A DNA stretch of 64,000 nucleotides from Thermofilum sp. (lineage in GTDB: Archaea > Thermoproteota > Thermoprotei > Thermofilales > Thermofilaceae): the NCBI GenBank assembly GCA_038741495.1, contig JAVYKX010000002.1, forward strand, positions 486,518 to 550,517, written 5' to 3'. Shown here piece after piece: positions 25,192 through 33,823 of this stretch. Made by a program: the position numbers and the translations under genes. The notes beneath the pieces were generated by a model, which did no database searches, was not told the DNA's origin, and saw only the letters and a list, made by a program, of their open reading frames with translations. Each line of letters opens with the position of its first letter. Position 1 is the stretch's first letter.

Positions 25192-26148
25192 GTGGGGGAG
25201 GTTTGGAGAAGTATTCGTCTCGCCGCCTCAATGCTGGCCGTGACAGCGCTGCTACTGCTCGCAGCGGGGATCATGCTCCTCTCCCTCTCCCCACCCGAGA
25301 AGCGAGAAGGGCTCCTCCAGATAGTCCCCTGCGCCAGCGGAGTCGAGGCTGTTGCCAACGCTAGCACCCGTTTCGCGAGAAAGCCCTTAGGGGTGGCTTG
25401 GGTGGATCCCAACGTCTGGGGGGCCGGGCTCGCCGGAAGCGAGGGGCTTGAAGGTCATGCTCGCGTGCTCTGCGAGCCGGGAGGCCCGCTGAGGATCGAG
25501 GTGGACTTCAGGTCTCCAAGGTGGGGGAGCCCTATTGAGGTTCTAGCGTACCCTTCGGTCGCGTACGGGCTGAAGCCCTGGAACCAGAGCGCTGACCTGC
25601 AGGGCGGGGTCGAGCCCCTGCCTCTACCGCTTCGGCTGCGTGAGCTCCCGACGATCACGCTCTCGGTCGAGTACCGGGTTCTCGAGCCCTCGGAGAGGTT
25701 CAACGTCGCTTACGACCTCTGGATCGTGAGGAAGCCAGCCGCCGGTGTGAGGCCGGGAGACCTCGAAGTGATGGTCTGGCTCAGCTGGAGGAATTCGACC
25801 CCGCTCGGCTACTTGGCTAAGGTCGTCAAGATCCCGGTTTTTGTCAACGGGAGCGCGCGGGAGCTGGAGTGGGAGGTCTGGGTCGCGCCTCGAGAGGGAG
25901 AGGGCTGGGACTATGTCGCTTTCCTCCCGCGGCAAGCTCTCGCGGGCGGAGCGGTGTCCCTTAACCTCAACCTCTTCATCGATTACTCGCTCAGCACGCT
26001 GAGCGAGCTTCGGCCGGGCCGGTGGTACCCGAACTACGCCGAGGAGCTCTACCTCGCCTCGATAGAGCTAGGTAGCGAGGTTTTCCGCTCGCCCACCATG
26101 CTCCTGAGGTGGGAGATACTCCGCTACGAGATCGTGGTCCAGCCCTAG
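25192..26148 (+). CDS. Glycoside hydrolase family 12-like endoglucanase, exported or membrane-anchored
   Basis: About 318 residues: an N-terminal hydrophobic segment (about 10-32), then a beta-rich domain. GH12 hallmarks are visible: VLAYPSVAYGLKPW; nucleophile region DLEVMVWLSWRNSTPLG (Glu192); GWDYVAFLPRQAL; and acid/base region LASIELGSEVF (Glu296), then LRWEILRYEIVV. GH12 enzymes cleave beta-1,4-glucans such as cellulose or xyloglucan, and archaeal ones are often extracellular. The GTG at 25192 is my choice; an ATG at 25120 inside moeA is possible. It follows moeA on the same strand. Confidence 0.75.
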   Translation: MGEVWRSIRLAASMLAVTALLLLAAGIMLLSLSPPEKREGLLQIVPCASGVEAVANASTRFARKPLGVAWVDPNVWGAGLAGSEGLEGHARVLCEPGGPLRIEVDFRSPRWGSPIEVLAYPSVAYGLKPWNQSADLQGGVEPLPLPLRLRELPTITLSVEYRVLEPSERFNVAYDLWIVRKPAAGVRPGDLEVMVWLSWRNSTPLGYLAKVVKIPVFVNGSARELEWEVWVAPREGEGWDYVAFLPRQALAGGAVSLNLNLFIDYSLSTLSELRPGRWYPNYAEELYLASIELGSEVFRSPTMLLRWEILRYEIVVQP

Positions 26149-26169
26149 CCGCGAGCCCGCTGAGCTGCT

Positions 26170-27120
26170 TCAAGCTACTCTCTCGGGCTGAGTCTGCTGG
26201 TAGAAGCGAGATGCAGCCTCCTCCAGCTCGCTCAGCCTCGGAAGCCCCTCCTGCGCCCCAACCCTAAGCACTTTGAGAGCAGCTGAAACGTTGCCCAGCC
26301 TCGCAGCCTCCAGCAGCGGCAGCCCTTTAGCTAGCCCGTACGCGAGCCCCGCGTTGAAAGCGTCTCCAGCGCCTGTGGTATCCACGGGCTTGACCTTCAC
26401 TGCGGGAACCTTGTACACAGCCTCCCGCGTCGCGACGAGAGCGCCTTCCGCACCCATGGTCACTACGACGCTGCCTACGCCTGCTTCGAGCAGCTTCTTC
26501 ACGGCGGCGGTAGCGGTCGCGAGGTCGCTGACCTCGATGCCCGTCAGCATCGAAGCTTCAACCCTGTTGGGCGTCAGAACGTCGACTCTGCCGAGCAGGG
26601 AGGCTGGGAGCGGGGCGGCGGGCGCCGGGTTGAGAATCGTGAGAACTCCGTGCTTCTTAGCCAGCTTGAGCGACTCGTCAACAGTCTCGAGCGGTATCTC
26701 CAGCTGAGTTAGCAGCACCTTGCTGCCGCTTACCGCGTCCTCAGCCCTCCTGACGTCCTCCGGCCTCAGTTTGTAGTCCGCTCCAGGGTCGAACGCTATC
26801 ATGTTTTCCCCATCGTCGCTCAAGAGGATGAAAGCTACACCAGTGCTCACCTCATCATCCAGGTAGATGTAATCGGTGCCGACACCGTTAGCTCTGAAGT
26901 TGTCGAGGAGCAGCTCTCTGAACTCGCGCCCGATCTTCCCCACCATGTACGTCCTCGCACCCAGCCTACCGCAGCCCACAGCCTGGTTTGCACCCTTGCC
27001 GCCCGGCTTCACGAGAAAACCGTGCCCCTTCACCGTCTCCCCGGGCCGCGGCAGCCTCGGCACCCTGATGAAGAAATCCACGTGAATGCTACCTACAACT
27101 GTTACCTGCGGCCTCTCCAC
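26170..27120 (-). CDS. PfkB-family sugar kinase, ribokinase-like
   Basis: 316 residues. PfkB signature 1 appears as KPGGKGANQAVGCGRLGA (about 38-55) and signature 2 as DTTGAGDAFNAGLA (catalytic Asp at the end of GAGD). The N-terminal VVGSIHVDFFIRVPRLP and the GK-GANQA loop are closest to ribokinases, which make ribose 5-phosphate. In archaea related PfkB enzymes also act as ribose-1-phosphate or nucleoside kinases, and that matters here because R15P isomerase and RuBisCO genes follow. GTG start; divergent from the nucleoside hydrolase gene. Confidence 0.82.
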   Translation of the reverse strand: MERPQVTVVGSIHVDFFIRVPRLPRPGETVKGHGFLVKPGGKGANQAVGCGRLGARTYMVGKIGREFRELLLDNFRANGVGTDYIYLDDEVSTGVAFILLSDDGENMIAFDPGADYKLRPEDVRRAEDAVSGSKVLLTQLEIPLETVDESLKLAKKHGVLTILNPAPAAPLPASLLGRVDVLTPNRVEASMLTGIEVSDLATATAAVKKLLEAGVGSVVVTMGAEGALVATREAVYKVPAVKVKPVDTTGAGDAFNAGLAYGLAKGLPLLEAARLGNVSAALKVLRVGAQEGLPRLSELEEAASRFYQQTQPERVA

Positions 27121-27140
27121 GCGCTACCATGCGGGAAGAG

Positions 27141-27177
27141 GCTTTTAACCTTGCCGCGCTCACTATACCTTTTTATT
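27141..27177. promoter_or_regulatory. Divergent promoter pair, sugar kinase / nucleoside hydrolase
   Basis: GGTTAAAAG in the minus direction (27141-27149) lies about 25 bp before the kinase GTG. TTTTTATTC (27169-27177) lies about 25 bp before the hydrolase GTG. The two genes therefore appear to be expressed from a shared 78-bp gap. Confidence 0.5.
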
Positions 27178-27198
27178 CGCTGAGCGCGGAGAACTTGC

Positions 27199-28179
27199 GT
27201 GAAGCGGATCATCATCGACACAGACCCCGGTGTCGACGACGCGCTCGCTATTCTCGCAGCGCTCAACCACCCTGAGGTCGAGCTCCTGGGAGTTGTCTCG
27301 GAGCCCGGCAACGTCCCCTCGGACGTCGGAGCGAGAAACGTTATCAGGCTCTTTGATGCTGTCGGGGCTCCGCGCCACCTCTACAGCAGGGTTTACAGGG
27401 GGGCTGTGAAACCACTCGTGAGAAGCCTGCAGACTGCTGAGTGGGTGCACGGGTCGGATGGGCTGGGGGATGCTGGCTTCCCACCGCCCTCCTCCGAGCC
27501 GAGGACGGGGGGAGTACGCTTCCTGATAGAAGTCCTCGAGTCGTCCTCCCGGGGGGAGGTGTCCATCCTGTGCCTAGGTCCTCTAACGAACATCGCCCTG
27601 GCGGTAGCCTCGGAGCCCGACATCGCCGGCAAAGTAAAGGAGGTGGTTAGCATGGGAGGGTGGTTCGGGCTCACGGACTTTTCCAGCGGGAACGTTACGC
27701 CGGTCTCGGAGTTCAACATCTACAACGACCCCGAGGCGGCTAAGATCGTGTACGAGGCCTTCAGCGGGAAGCTGAAGGCGGTCGGCCTAGACGTCACGAC
27801 CCACCCTGACGTTGCGCTCACCACGCGGGAGTGGGAGCTCCTCAGGAGCAGCAGCTCGAGGACCGCCCAGGTGGCCGCGCGAGTTATCGAGAAGACGCTG
27901 AAGCTCTTCGGCGGTAGAATGTCCCCCCACGACCCCCTCGCCCTGCTCGCCCTGCTTAAGCCCGACCTCTTCACGTTCAGGAGGTACCCGGTGGTAGTCT
28001 CGCTGTGCGAGGGTGTAACGCGGGGGCAGACCGTCCCCGAAAGGCGGGAGTGGCTTGCCTCGCTTGGAAACGTTCCGGAGGCTCACCCGTACGTGCCGCA
28101 CCCGGTCATTGAAGTAGCAGCTGACGTCAAAGCTCGGGAAGCTCTATCCTACATGCTAAGCCTGCTGACGCAGCGGTGA
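27199..28179 (+). CDS. Inosine/uridine-preferring nucleoside hydrolase
   Basis: 326 residues. The calcium-site motif IIIDTDPGVDDALAIL (4-19) is intact, with the ribose-binding EVVSMGG and EFNIYNDPEAAKIV and the late Asp in SPHDPLALLALL. The enzyme releases free ribose and base from nucleosides. With the adjacent ribokinase-like gene and the ECF importer it suggests nucleoside uptake and salvage. GTG start, probably leaderless. Confidence 0.92.
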   Translation: MKRIIIDTDPGVDDALAILAALNHPEVELLGVVSEPGNVPSDVGARNVIRLFDAVGAPRHLYSRVYRGAVKPLVRSLQTAEWVHGSDGLGDAGFPPPSSEPRTGGVRFLIEVLESSSRGEVSILCLGPLTNIALAVASEPDIAGKVKEVVSMGGWFGLTDFSSGNVTPVSEFNIYNDPEAAKIVYEAFSGKLKAVGLDVTTHPDVALTTREWELLRSSSSRTAQVAARVIEKTLKLFGGRMSPHDPLALLALLKPDLFTFRRYPVVVSLCEGVTRGQTVPERREWLASLGNVPEAHPYVPHPVIEVAADVKAREALSYMLSLLTQR

Positions 28180-28200
28180 GAGAAACAGAGGGCCGGGAGG

Positions 28201-29040
28201 CTAGCCTCGAAGAATCTTCTTTACCTGCTCCACAGCCTCCTGCAGAGTCAGCGCGTCGAGCTTGAAGCCTCTCCTCTGGAGCTCGAGCGAGAGCTGCACG
28301 ATCTGCGGCGGCTTTATCGCGTTCTCCTTCAGCACCTCCACTGCCTGCAAGACAGAGCGCGTGGGGCCGTCGAGAACCACTTGACCGTTCGCGATGAGAA
28401 CCGTTCTACCCGCGTTCTCGGAGACGAACTTCATATCGTGCGTGATTATTATGATCGTGAATCCCTCGCCGTGGAGCTTTCTCACCAAGCTCGCCAGCGT
28501 CCGCCGCCCCGCGTGGTCCTGCCCCGTCGTTGGCTCGTCGAGTACAAGCACGTTAGGCTTCATCGCCAGCACGGACGCGATGGTGAGGAGCTTCATCTTC
28601 CCGTAGTCTAGGTCGTAGGGGTTGTGGTCCTCGTAGCCCGAGAGGCCTACCTCGCTTAAAGCCCACCTAACCCTTCTCTCCACCTCGTCGGGGGGCAGCC
28701 CCAGGTTCCGGGGTCCGTACGCAACTTCCCGCCACACACTGCTCTCGAAGATCTGGTGCGTCGGGTTCTGGAAAACGTAGCCAACCCTCTTCACGAGCTC
28801 GTGCGTAGGAGTCGTCCTCGTGTCGAGGCCCTCCACGAGAACTCTCCCCCGCGTCGGCTTCAGGAGCCCGTTAAGGTTCTTCGCTAGAGTCGTCTTGCCA
28901 CCACCGTTCTGCCCGATGAAAGCGATTACCTCCCCTTGACTTACCCTGAGGTTCACTCCCCGGAGCGCCCACGAGTCGGAGCCCGGGTACCTGAACCAGA
29001 GGTCTTCAACCCTAATTACCTCACGCTCCACCTGCACCAC
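28201..29040 (-). CDS. ECF transporter ATPase (A' component)
   Basis: 279 residues. Walker A GQNGGGKTTLAKNLNG, Q-loop YVFQNPTHQIFES, Walker B NVLVLDEPTTGQD, switch His IIIITHD. The ABC signature is altered: DLDYGKMKLLTIASVLA in place of LSGGQ. Heterodimeric ECF ATPases often have one degenerate site, which fits its pairing with the next gene. Overlaps the upstream ATPase by 20 bp; GTG start. Confidence 0.85.
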   Translation of the reverse strand: MVQVEREVIRVEDLWFRYPGSDSWALRGVNLRVSQGEVIAFIGQNGGGKTTLAKNLNGLLKPTRGRVLVEGLDTRTTPTHELVKRVGYVFQNPTHQIFESSVWREVAYGPRNLGLPPDEVERRVRWALSEVGLSGYEDHNPYDLDYGKMKLLTIASVLAMKPNVLVLDEPTTGQDHAGRRTLASLVRKLHGEGFTIIIITHDMKFVSENAGRTVLIANGQVVLDGPTRSVLQAVEVLKENAIKPPQIVQLSLELQRRGFKLDALTLQEAVEQVKKILRG

Positions 29041-29887
29041 CCAGCAGTTTCGAGAAACTTTCCACTCCTTCCTCCAGCGTGATCGGCGCAGGGACCTTGA
29101 CGCCTAGATCTCTGCTCAGCAGGTACGCTAGCTCGGTGACGGAGGGCGGGTCAACCCCCCTGCTCTTAAGCTCTTCCACGCTGGCCAGAACCTCGCGGGC
29201 TGGGCCGTAAGCAACCACCTGCCCCCTGTCGAGGAGGAGGATCTTGTCGGCGAAGTAAGCTATCTCCTCGATCTCGTGCTCTGCGATGACGATCGTAGCC
29301 CCCTCATCGGCCAGCCTCTTAACAACGCTGAGCACCTCGAACTTCCCCAGGGGGTCGAGCTGAGCTGTAGGCTCGTCGAGGACTAGGATCTCAGGCTTCA
29401 GCGCCAGCACCGTCGCGATGGCGAGCCGCTGCATCTGCCCTCCCGAAAGCTCGAAAGGCGACCTGGCCTCCAGCCCCTTCAAGCCGACGTAGCTTAGAGC
29501 TTCCTCCACCCGCTTCGGGATCTCCTCCCTGGGGAAGCCCAGCATCATCAGCCCGAAGGCCACTTCCTCCCACACTGTGAGAGCTAGACCAGACATCTGG
29601 TCCTCAGGGTCCTGGAACACGAACCCCACCTTCGTCGATAGCACTGAGATAGGAGTCTTCAGCACCTCGTAGCCCGCGACCACAACCCTCCCGCCGTACT
29701 TCCCTCCGTAGAAGTGGGGGACTAGCCCGTTCAGCGCTTTGAGCAGCGTCGACTTACCCGCGCCGTTAGGCCCGATGACGGCGAGCACTTCTCCCCTGTG
29801 GACCTCGAAGGAAACGTTCCTGAGGACGAAGTCCCTGCTCGTCGGGTACGCGTACGTGAGGTTCTCAACCCTGATTACCGGCTCCAA
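29021..29887 (-). CDS. ECF transporter ATPase (A component)
   Basis: 288 residues. Walker A GPNGAGKSTLLKALNG, Q-loop FVFQDPEDQMSGLAL, canonical signature ELSGGQMQRLAIATVLA, Walker B ILVLDEPTAQLDP and a switch His in VIAEHEIEEI. It pairs with the A' ATPase in the same operon; its 5' end is 6 bp from the T component. The module should energise the S component encoded upstream and possibly other S proteins. Confidence 0.88.
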   Translation of the reverse strand: MEPVIRVENLTYAYPTSRDFVLRNVSFEVHRGEVLAVIGPNGAGKSTLLKALNGLVPHFYGGKYGGRVVVAGYEVLKTPISVLSTKVGFVFQDPEDQMSGLALTVWEEVAFGLMMLGFPREEIPKRVEEALSYVGLKGLEARSPFELSGGQMQRLAIATVLALKPEILVLDEPTAQLDPLGKFEVLSVVKRLADEGATIVIAEHEIEEIAYFADKILLLDRGQVVAYGPAREVLASVEELKSRGVDPPSVTELAYLLSRDLGVKVPAPITLEEGVESFSKLLGGAGGA

Positions 29888-29893
29888 CCCCGC

Positions 29894-30739
29894 TCACCCC
29901 GCCCACACCCAAGGCAGCTTAGAGATCGGCGAGTACCCGATGTTCACGTAAACCCAAGCGAGCAGAAGCGTAGCGAGCAGCATCCCGCCGAGGAAGAGGT
30001 AGTCTGCGGCCGAGAGCCTGGCTTCGTAGATGAGAGTCTTCCTCACGGGGGCGCTGAAGCCTCGGGACTCGAGAGCTATCGCCCTCACCTGCACTTTGTT
30101 CAGCGAGCTGAGGGTTAGGGGGATGATCACGGCGAGGTAGTTTCTAATCCTCTGAAGCACGCTCGCCTCGGTCCTCAACCCTCTCGCGGTTTGAGCCTGG
30201 ATTATCGTCTCTGCCTCCGCGGCGAGGAGTGGGATAAACTGCAGCGTCGCGATAACCGCGTATATCACCTTGAATGGAAACTTCAGCTTGAAGAGAGTCG
30301 CGGCGAGCTTCGCCTGGTTCGTCGTGAGGAAGAAGAGGAGCGCTGAAGCGATAGCTACAGCTATGCGGAGAGGCCAGGTGAGCCCCCACCCAAACCCCTC
30401 GAGGTAGACGGGGTACTTTCTCCCGAAGAGCTCGATGTAGCCTATGACAGTCTTGTTCCACGGGAAGCCGAGCGGAAGGGAGAGAATGGGCACCGCGAAC
30501 AGGATCCAGGGGGCGATTATCACGAGGAGCGTGATGAGGATGGGCTTCGCCGCCTTCGCGTGAGCCGCGAGCAGAAGTGTTGCAGCTAGGAGCACGAGGT
30601 TGAGCACCGGGTCGTAGAACACGTAGACGAGAACCGAAGCCCAAATGAAGTAGAGGAACTTGACCCTACCGTCAAGCCTCTGCACGAACGTGTCGGCTTC
30701 CACAGCCGTCTTCTTGAGAAGAGAAGCACCGATAGGCAA
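29894..30739 (-). CDS. ECF transporter transmembrane (T) component
   Basis: 281 residues, about five to six membrane helices. The coupling helix pattern of T proteins appears as AEAETIIQAQTARGLRTEAS (A-R-G), followed by a second motif VQVRAIALESRGFSAPVRKT (E-x-R-G). The start is TTG (30739), close after a 47-bp gap from the S component gene. Role: scaffold linking the two ATPases to the S component. Confidence 0.8.
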   Translation of the reverse strand: MPIGASLLKKTAVEADTFVQRLDGRVKFLYFIWASVLVYVFYDPVLNLVLLAATLLLAAHAKAAKPILITLLVIIAPWILFAVPILSLPLGFPWNKTVIGYIELFGRKYPVYLEGFGWGLTWPLRIAVAIASALLFFLTTNQAKLAATLFKLKFPFKVIYAVIATLQFIPLLAAEAETIIQAQTARGLRTEASVLQRIRNYLAVIIPLTLSSLNKVQVRAIALESRGFSAPVRKTLIYEARLSAADYLFLGGMLLATLLLAWVYVNIGYSPISKLPWVWAG

Positions 30740-30786
30740 GCTAAACCCCTCAGCTAAAAGAAAACCCTCCTTTTAAGGCTCTCCTC

Positions 30787-31380
30787 CTACCTGGCAAGCA
30801 CAAACCTCTTCGGTATCCTGGAGGCGATGATGACGGAGATTATGAAGCTCACAGGCTTATCGATAATCTCGGTGAAGACTGCTTGAGCGTAGTTTGCGAG
30901 GAAGAAGTTCCCGGTGGCGGATAGCGTGGCTGCGTAAACCGCGGCGGGGAGAGGCTTCCACAGAGGTCCTCCGCCGAAGAGGCCGATAGAGACTAGCGTT
31001 GTGAAGACCGGGTACAGCAGGCCGTAGAGAACGATCATCATCACCCAGGTGATAGGCTTCTTGAGGTCCGTCCAGCCCATTCTCATCATAAGCCAGGTGA
31101 TCAAGGCAATCACGACGTTAGCGAAGCCCCACACCCACTGCGGCAGACCCCATACCGTCAGAGCCATGATGATGTTGTAGAGGAAGCCTCCCGCAGCCCC
31201 CACCCAGAAGCCAGCGATCAACGTCCCCAGGATAGTTGCCCACGTGTCGCCCCAGATCGGCGCCTTCAGTGCCTCGACGATCACTCCTCCAACGTAGTTT
31301 AAAGCGGCGATCGTCGGGACGAGAACAGCGGCGATAACAGCCTTGCCTGCGGGCGAGATTTCCTTAACTTCTGCTCCCAT
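30787..31380 (-). CDS. ECF transporter S component, possibly for nucleosides or pentoses
   Basis: 197 residues, six membrane helices, first gene of a four-gene S-T-A-A' operon. The Gly/aromatic-rich segments (APIWGDTWATILGTLIAGF, VGAAGGFLYNIIMALTVWGL) fit an S component that binds substrate within the membrane. Specificity is not encoded in any motif I know. The neighbouring nucleoside hydrolase and sugar kinase suggest nucleoside or ribose uptake; that is an inference. ATG start, with TATA ATATATATT about 40 bp upstream. Confidence 0.68.
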   Translation of the reverse strand: MGAEVKEISPAGKAVIAAVLVPTIAALNYVGGVIVEALKAPIWGDTWATILGTLIAGFWVGAAGGFLYNIIMALTVWGLPQWVWGFANVVIALITWLMMRMGWTDLKKPITWVMMIVLYGLLYPVFTTLVSIGLFGGGPLWKPLPAAVYAATLSATGNFFLANYAQAVFTEIIDKPVSFIISVIIASRIPKRFVLAR

Positions 31381-31418
31381 TTAGACCCCCGCTTGAGGGC
31401 ACGTCTTAGGCGGCATTC

Positions 31419-31430
31419 GAATATATATTA
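31419..31430 (-). promoter_or_regulatory. TATA element of the ECF operon
   Basis: AATATATATTCG in the minus direction, a strong TATA match 40-50 bp before the S component ATG. This allows a short leader of about 15-20 nt. Confidence 0.5.
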
Positions 31431-31806
31431 CTTCCCCGCTTCTCCTTTTACTAAGAACTATTTTCCAAGCCCCTCCAGGAGCTTTTAGGCTCCAGCTAGG
31501 TTTGCTCGAGGAGTCTGTTAACAGCGCTGCACTGCCGCGGTGAACCTTAACCAAGCTATAGGCCACTGCGGAGAGTCGTGCTCAAAGCCAGAAGGCAGAG
31601 CTCTAGGCAGTCTCCCCCGCGAGAGCCGGTTGCCCAGCGCGCAGCCCGCGGAAGCTGGAGGGTGGGCGCTGCGGACTAGTGGAGCGGGGAAAGAGGGCAC
31701 GAATGGCGAAAAGCCTTATAGTGCTCGTGGAGCAGCCATAGTATGGTGCTTTGCTCGCTTCGGGAGTTTTGCTGCGCGCTGCGCCGGAGAGAGGCTCTAG
31801 TGCGGG
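31431..31806. other. Intergenic region without a supported gene
   Basis: 376 bp between the ECF operon promoter and the eIF2B-like gene. It contains a small hairpin GGAGC-ttttag-GCTCC at 31478-31493 whose loop is TATA-like for the plus strand, and a second TATA-like CCTTATAG at about 31723-31730. Open frames here have no protein-like composition. GC-rich stretches at 31600-31700 could fold, but I recognise no RNA family. Confidence 0.4.
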
Positions 31807-32790
31807 GTGCTGAGCATGCGGGCGGGCTTGCCTGAGTTCTACGCTAGAGCTGTCGACGATATTCGGAGAGGGAGGGTTAAGAGCTCCTCCGAGAGTGTCT
31901 TGTACGCGCTGTCACTGCTCTCGAGGGCTCTGCAGCGCGAGAAAGATCTCGCGCTCTTCGCGGCGCTAGCTACCGAGATCGTCAGGTCTAGGCCGACGTC
32001 CGCTCTGATGCTGAACATGGTTCGGGAGGTTCTGCGAGCGGCTGTAGCGAGCGTGGAGCGCGGGCTCGACGAGGTATCTGCGGCTGTTGAAGAGCGGCGC
32101 AGCGAGCTCGAGAAGACTCTGCAGGATCACGTGGCTCGGGCCGCTCTCATCGCCGAGAAGAGGCTTGAAGACGGGGACGTCGTGCTAACGAACACTTACA
32201 GCGTGTTCGTCAAACAGACTGTCCTCAGTGCTGTGAAGAGCGGGAAGAAGCTGAGCGTGGTGGTGGCGGAGTCGCGGCCGGGAGGCGAGGGAGCGGAGCT
32301 TGCAGCCGAGCTCGCGGACGCGGGGGTGCCCACCCAGCTGGTCGTCGACTCTGCAGTGCGCTTCATCATGCGGGAAGTGGACAAGGTGCTGGTAGGGTCG
32401 GAGGCGATCGCGGCCAACGGCGCGAACATCAACAAGGTTGGGACAAGCCTTATCGCGCTAGCAGCCCACGAAGCGCGCGTGAGGGTCTTCGTGGTCGCCT
32501 CCTCCCTGAAGCTGAGCCCGGAGACCCTGGTGGGGGAGCTTCTCGAGATACCGGAAGCCGACTACGAGTGGGGGCCGGAGAGCCCGGGCGGGCGGGGGAA
32601 GCTCAAGGTGAGGGCCCCGCTCTTCGACGTTACACCGCCCCAGTACATCGACGCTATCGTGACGGAGAGGGGTTTGATCGCCCCGCAGTTTGCCGTGATG
32701 CTTGTAAGGGAGATTTACGGCTGGCCGCCGGCCTTGCAGAGCGTATCCGAGCTGGCTGAAGAGCTCCTTCGGAGAGGGTTAGGCGGATGA
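31807..32790 (+). CDS. eIF2B/R15P-isomerase-family paralogue lacking the isomerase catalytic residues
   Basis: 327 residues, clearly homologous over its length to the next gene (RSRPTSALMLNMVR, ESRPGGEGAELAAELA, ANGANINKVGTSLIALAA). Where R15P isomerase has its catalytic Cys (THCNS) this protein has TNTYS (Thr130), and the catalytic Asp (GADA) is Glu199 (GSEA), as in eIF2B regulatory subunits. It is therefore unlikely to isomerise R15P. It may be an archaeal initiation-factor-2B-like protein or a regulatory partner of the isomerase. GTG at 31807, ATG at 31816 possible; overlaps the next gene by 4 bp. Confidence 0.75.
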   Translation: MLSMRAGLPEFYARAVDDIRRGRVKSSSESVLYALSLLSRALQREKDLALFAALATEIVRSRPTSALMLNMVREVLRAAVASVERGLDEVSAAVEERRSELEKTLQDHVARAALIAEKRLEDGDVVLTNTYSVFVKQTVLSAVKSGKKLSVVVAESRPGGEGAELAAELADAGVPTQLVVDSAVRFIMREVDKVLVGSEAIAANGANINKVGTSLIALAAHEARVRVFVVASSLKLSPETLVGELLEIPEADYEWGPESPGGRGKLKVRAPLFDVTPPQYIDAIVTERGLIAPQFAVMLVREIYGWPPALQSVSELAEELLRRGLGG

Positions 32791-33764
32791 TTCCGGAGAG
32801 CGTTGCGAGGGTGGCGGACGACATAAAGGCGATGCGCGTCAGGGGTGCGAGCAGGATCGCGAAAGCTGCAGCGGAGGCGCTCCTGCTCGCGGCCCGGGAG
32901 TACCGGGGCGGCTCGGTGGAAGATTTCTCCAGGTACATGGTGAGCGTCGGAAGGCTCCTCGTGTCGACGAGGCCCACCGCTGTCTCTCTGCCGAACGCTG
33001 TCCGCTACGTGCTGGCAGCTCTGAGGGGGGGCTTCTCCAGCGTTGAGGAGGCGAGGGCCGCCGTTGAGAAGCGGTGCGAGCAGCTTGTGAGCTACATTGA
33101 CAGGGCTGTTGAGCGCATAGCTGAGATAGGCAGCGGGGTTCTCCGGAGCGGGGATGTTGTTCTCACTCACTGCAACAGCGTAGCAGCTGTAAGCGTGCTG
33201 GTGCGGGCGCAGCAGAAGGGTAGGGCGGTGAGGGTTTACGCTACGGAGACTCGGCCGAAGTTCCAGGGGCTCGTGACGTACAGGATGCTGAGCGAAGCGG
33301 GCGTGGACGTGACCTTGATCCCCGACTCGGCTGTCAGGAGCGTGATGAGGGAAGTGGACAAGGTGATCGTGGGCGCCGACGCTGTGGCTGCGAACGGCGC
33401 TGTCGTCAACAAGATAGGGACCAGCCTGATCGCTCTCGCCGCCTCGGAGAGGGGGGTGGACTTCTACGTGGCTGCTGAAACCTACAAGTTCAGCCCCTAC
33501 ACCGTGGTGGGGGAGCTCGTCGTGATCGAGGAGAGGAGCCCTTCGGAGGTTGTCGAGGAGAGCTTTATCAGAGCTCACCCGCGGCTAGCGGTGAGGAACC
33601 CCTCCTTCGACGTGACAGCCCCCGAGTACATTACCGCGATCATAACCGAAGTGGGGTTGATACCGCCGACTGCAGCCGCGATAGTTCTCGAAGAGGTTTA
33701 CGGGAGCGGGCCCGTGAGCGGCGAGCCCCTCCTTTGGAGCCCGGAGGAGGATGCTGCTCTCTGA
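32787..33764 (+). CDS. Ribose-1,5-bisphosphate isomerase
   Basis: 325 residues. It keeps the features of the characterised Thermococcus enzyme: an RGASRIAKAAAEAL helix (20-33), RPTAVSLPNAVRYV, catalytic Cys129 in LTHCNSVAA, TETRP, PDSAVRSVM, catalytic Asp198 in VGADAVAANGAVVNKIGTS and FDVTAPEYI. It converts ribose 1,5-bisphosphate to ribulose 1,5-bisphosphate, the RuBisCO substrate, and the RuBisCO gene follows 59 bp downstream. The route uses ribose from nucleotides or nucleosides. The ATG overlaps the upstream paralogue. Confidence 0.9.
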   Translation: MIPESVARVADDIKAMRVRGASRIAKAAAEALLLAAREYRGGSVEDFSRYMVSVGRLLVSTRPTAVSLPNAVRYVLAALRGGFSSVEEARAAVEKRCEQLVSYIDRAVERIAEIGSGVLRSGDVVLTHCNSVAAVSVLVRAQQKGRAVRVYATETRPKFQGLVTYRMLSEAGVDVTLIPDSAVRSVMREVDKVIVGADAVAANGAVVNKIGTSLIALAASERGVDFYVAAETYKFSPYTVVGELVVIEERSPSEVVEESFIRAHPRLAVRNPSFDVTAPEYITAIITEVGLIPPTAAAIVLEEVYGSGPVSGEPLLWSPEEDAAL

Positions 33765-33794
33765 GCGCGCGGAGCAGCGCTCCGCTTCGATACC

Positions 33795-33803
33795 GATAAA
33801 AGG
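33795..33803 (+). promoter_or_regulatory. TATA element of the RuBisCO gene
   Basis: GATAAAAGG lies 21-29 bp before the RuBisCO ATG at 33824. RuBisCO can therefore be transcribed separately from the isomerase pair as a leaderless message. Confidence 0.5.
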
Positions 33804-33823
33804 AGGCGCGGCTCTTCTCAAGT

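Noticed and set aside
31600..31720. Possible RNase P or SRP RNA
   Set aside because: GGAA- and GAAAG-like bits are present, but none of the conserved core sequences or long helices could be matched.
31540..31800. 86-codon open frame between ECF and eIF2B-like genes
   Set aside because: Gly/Arg/Ala-rich without hydrophobic core and no promoter at the right distance.
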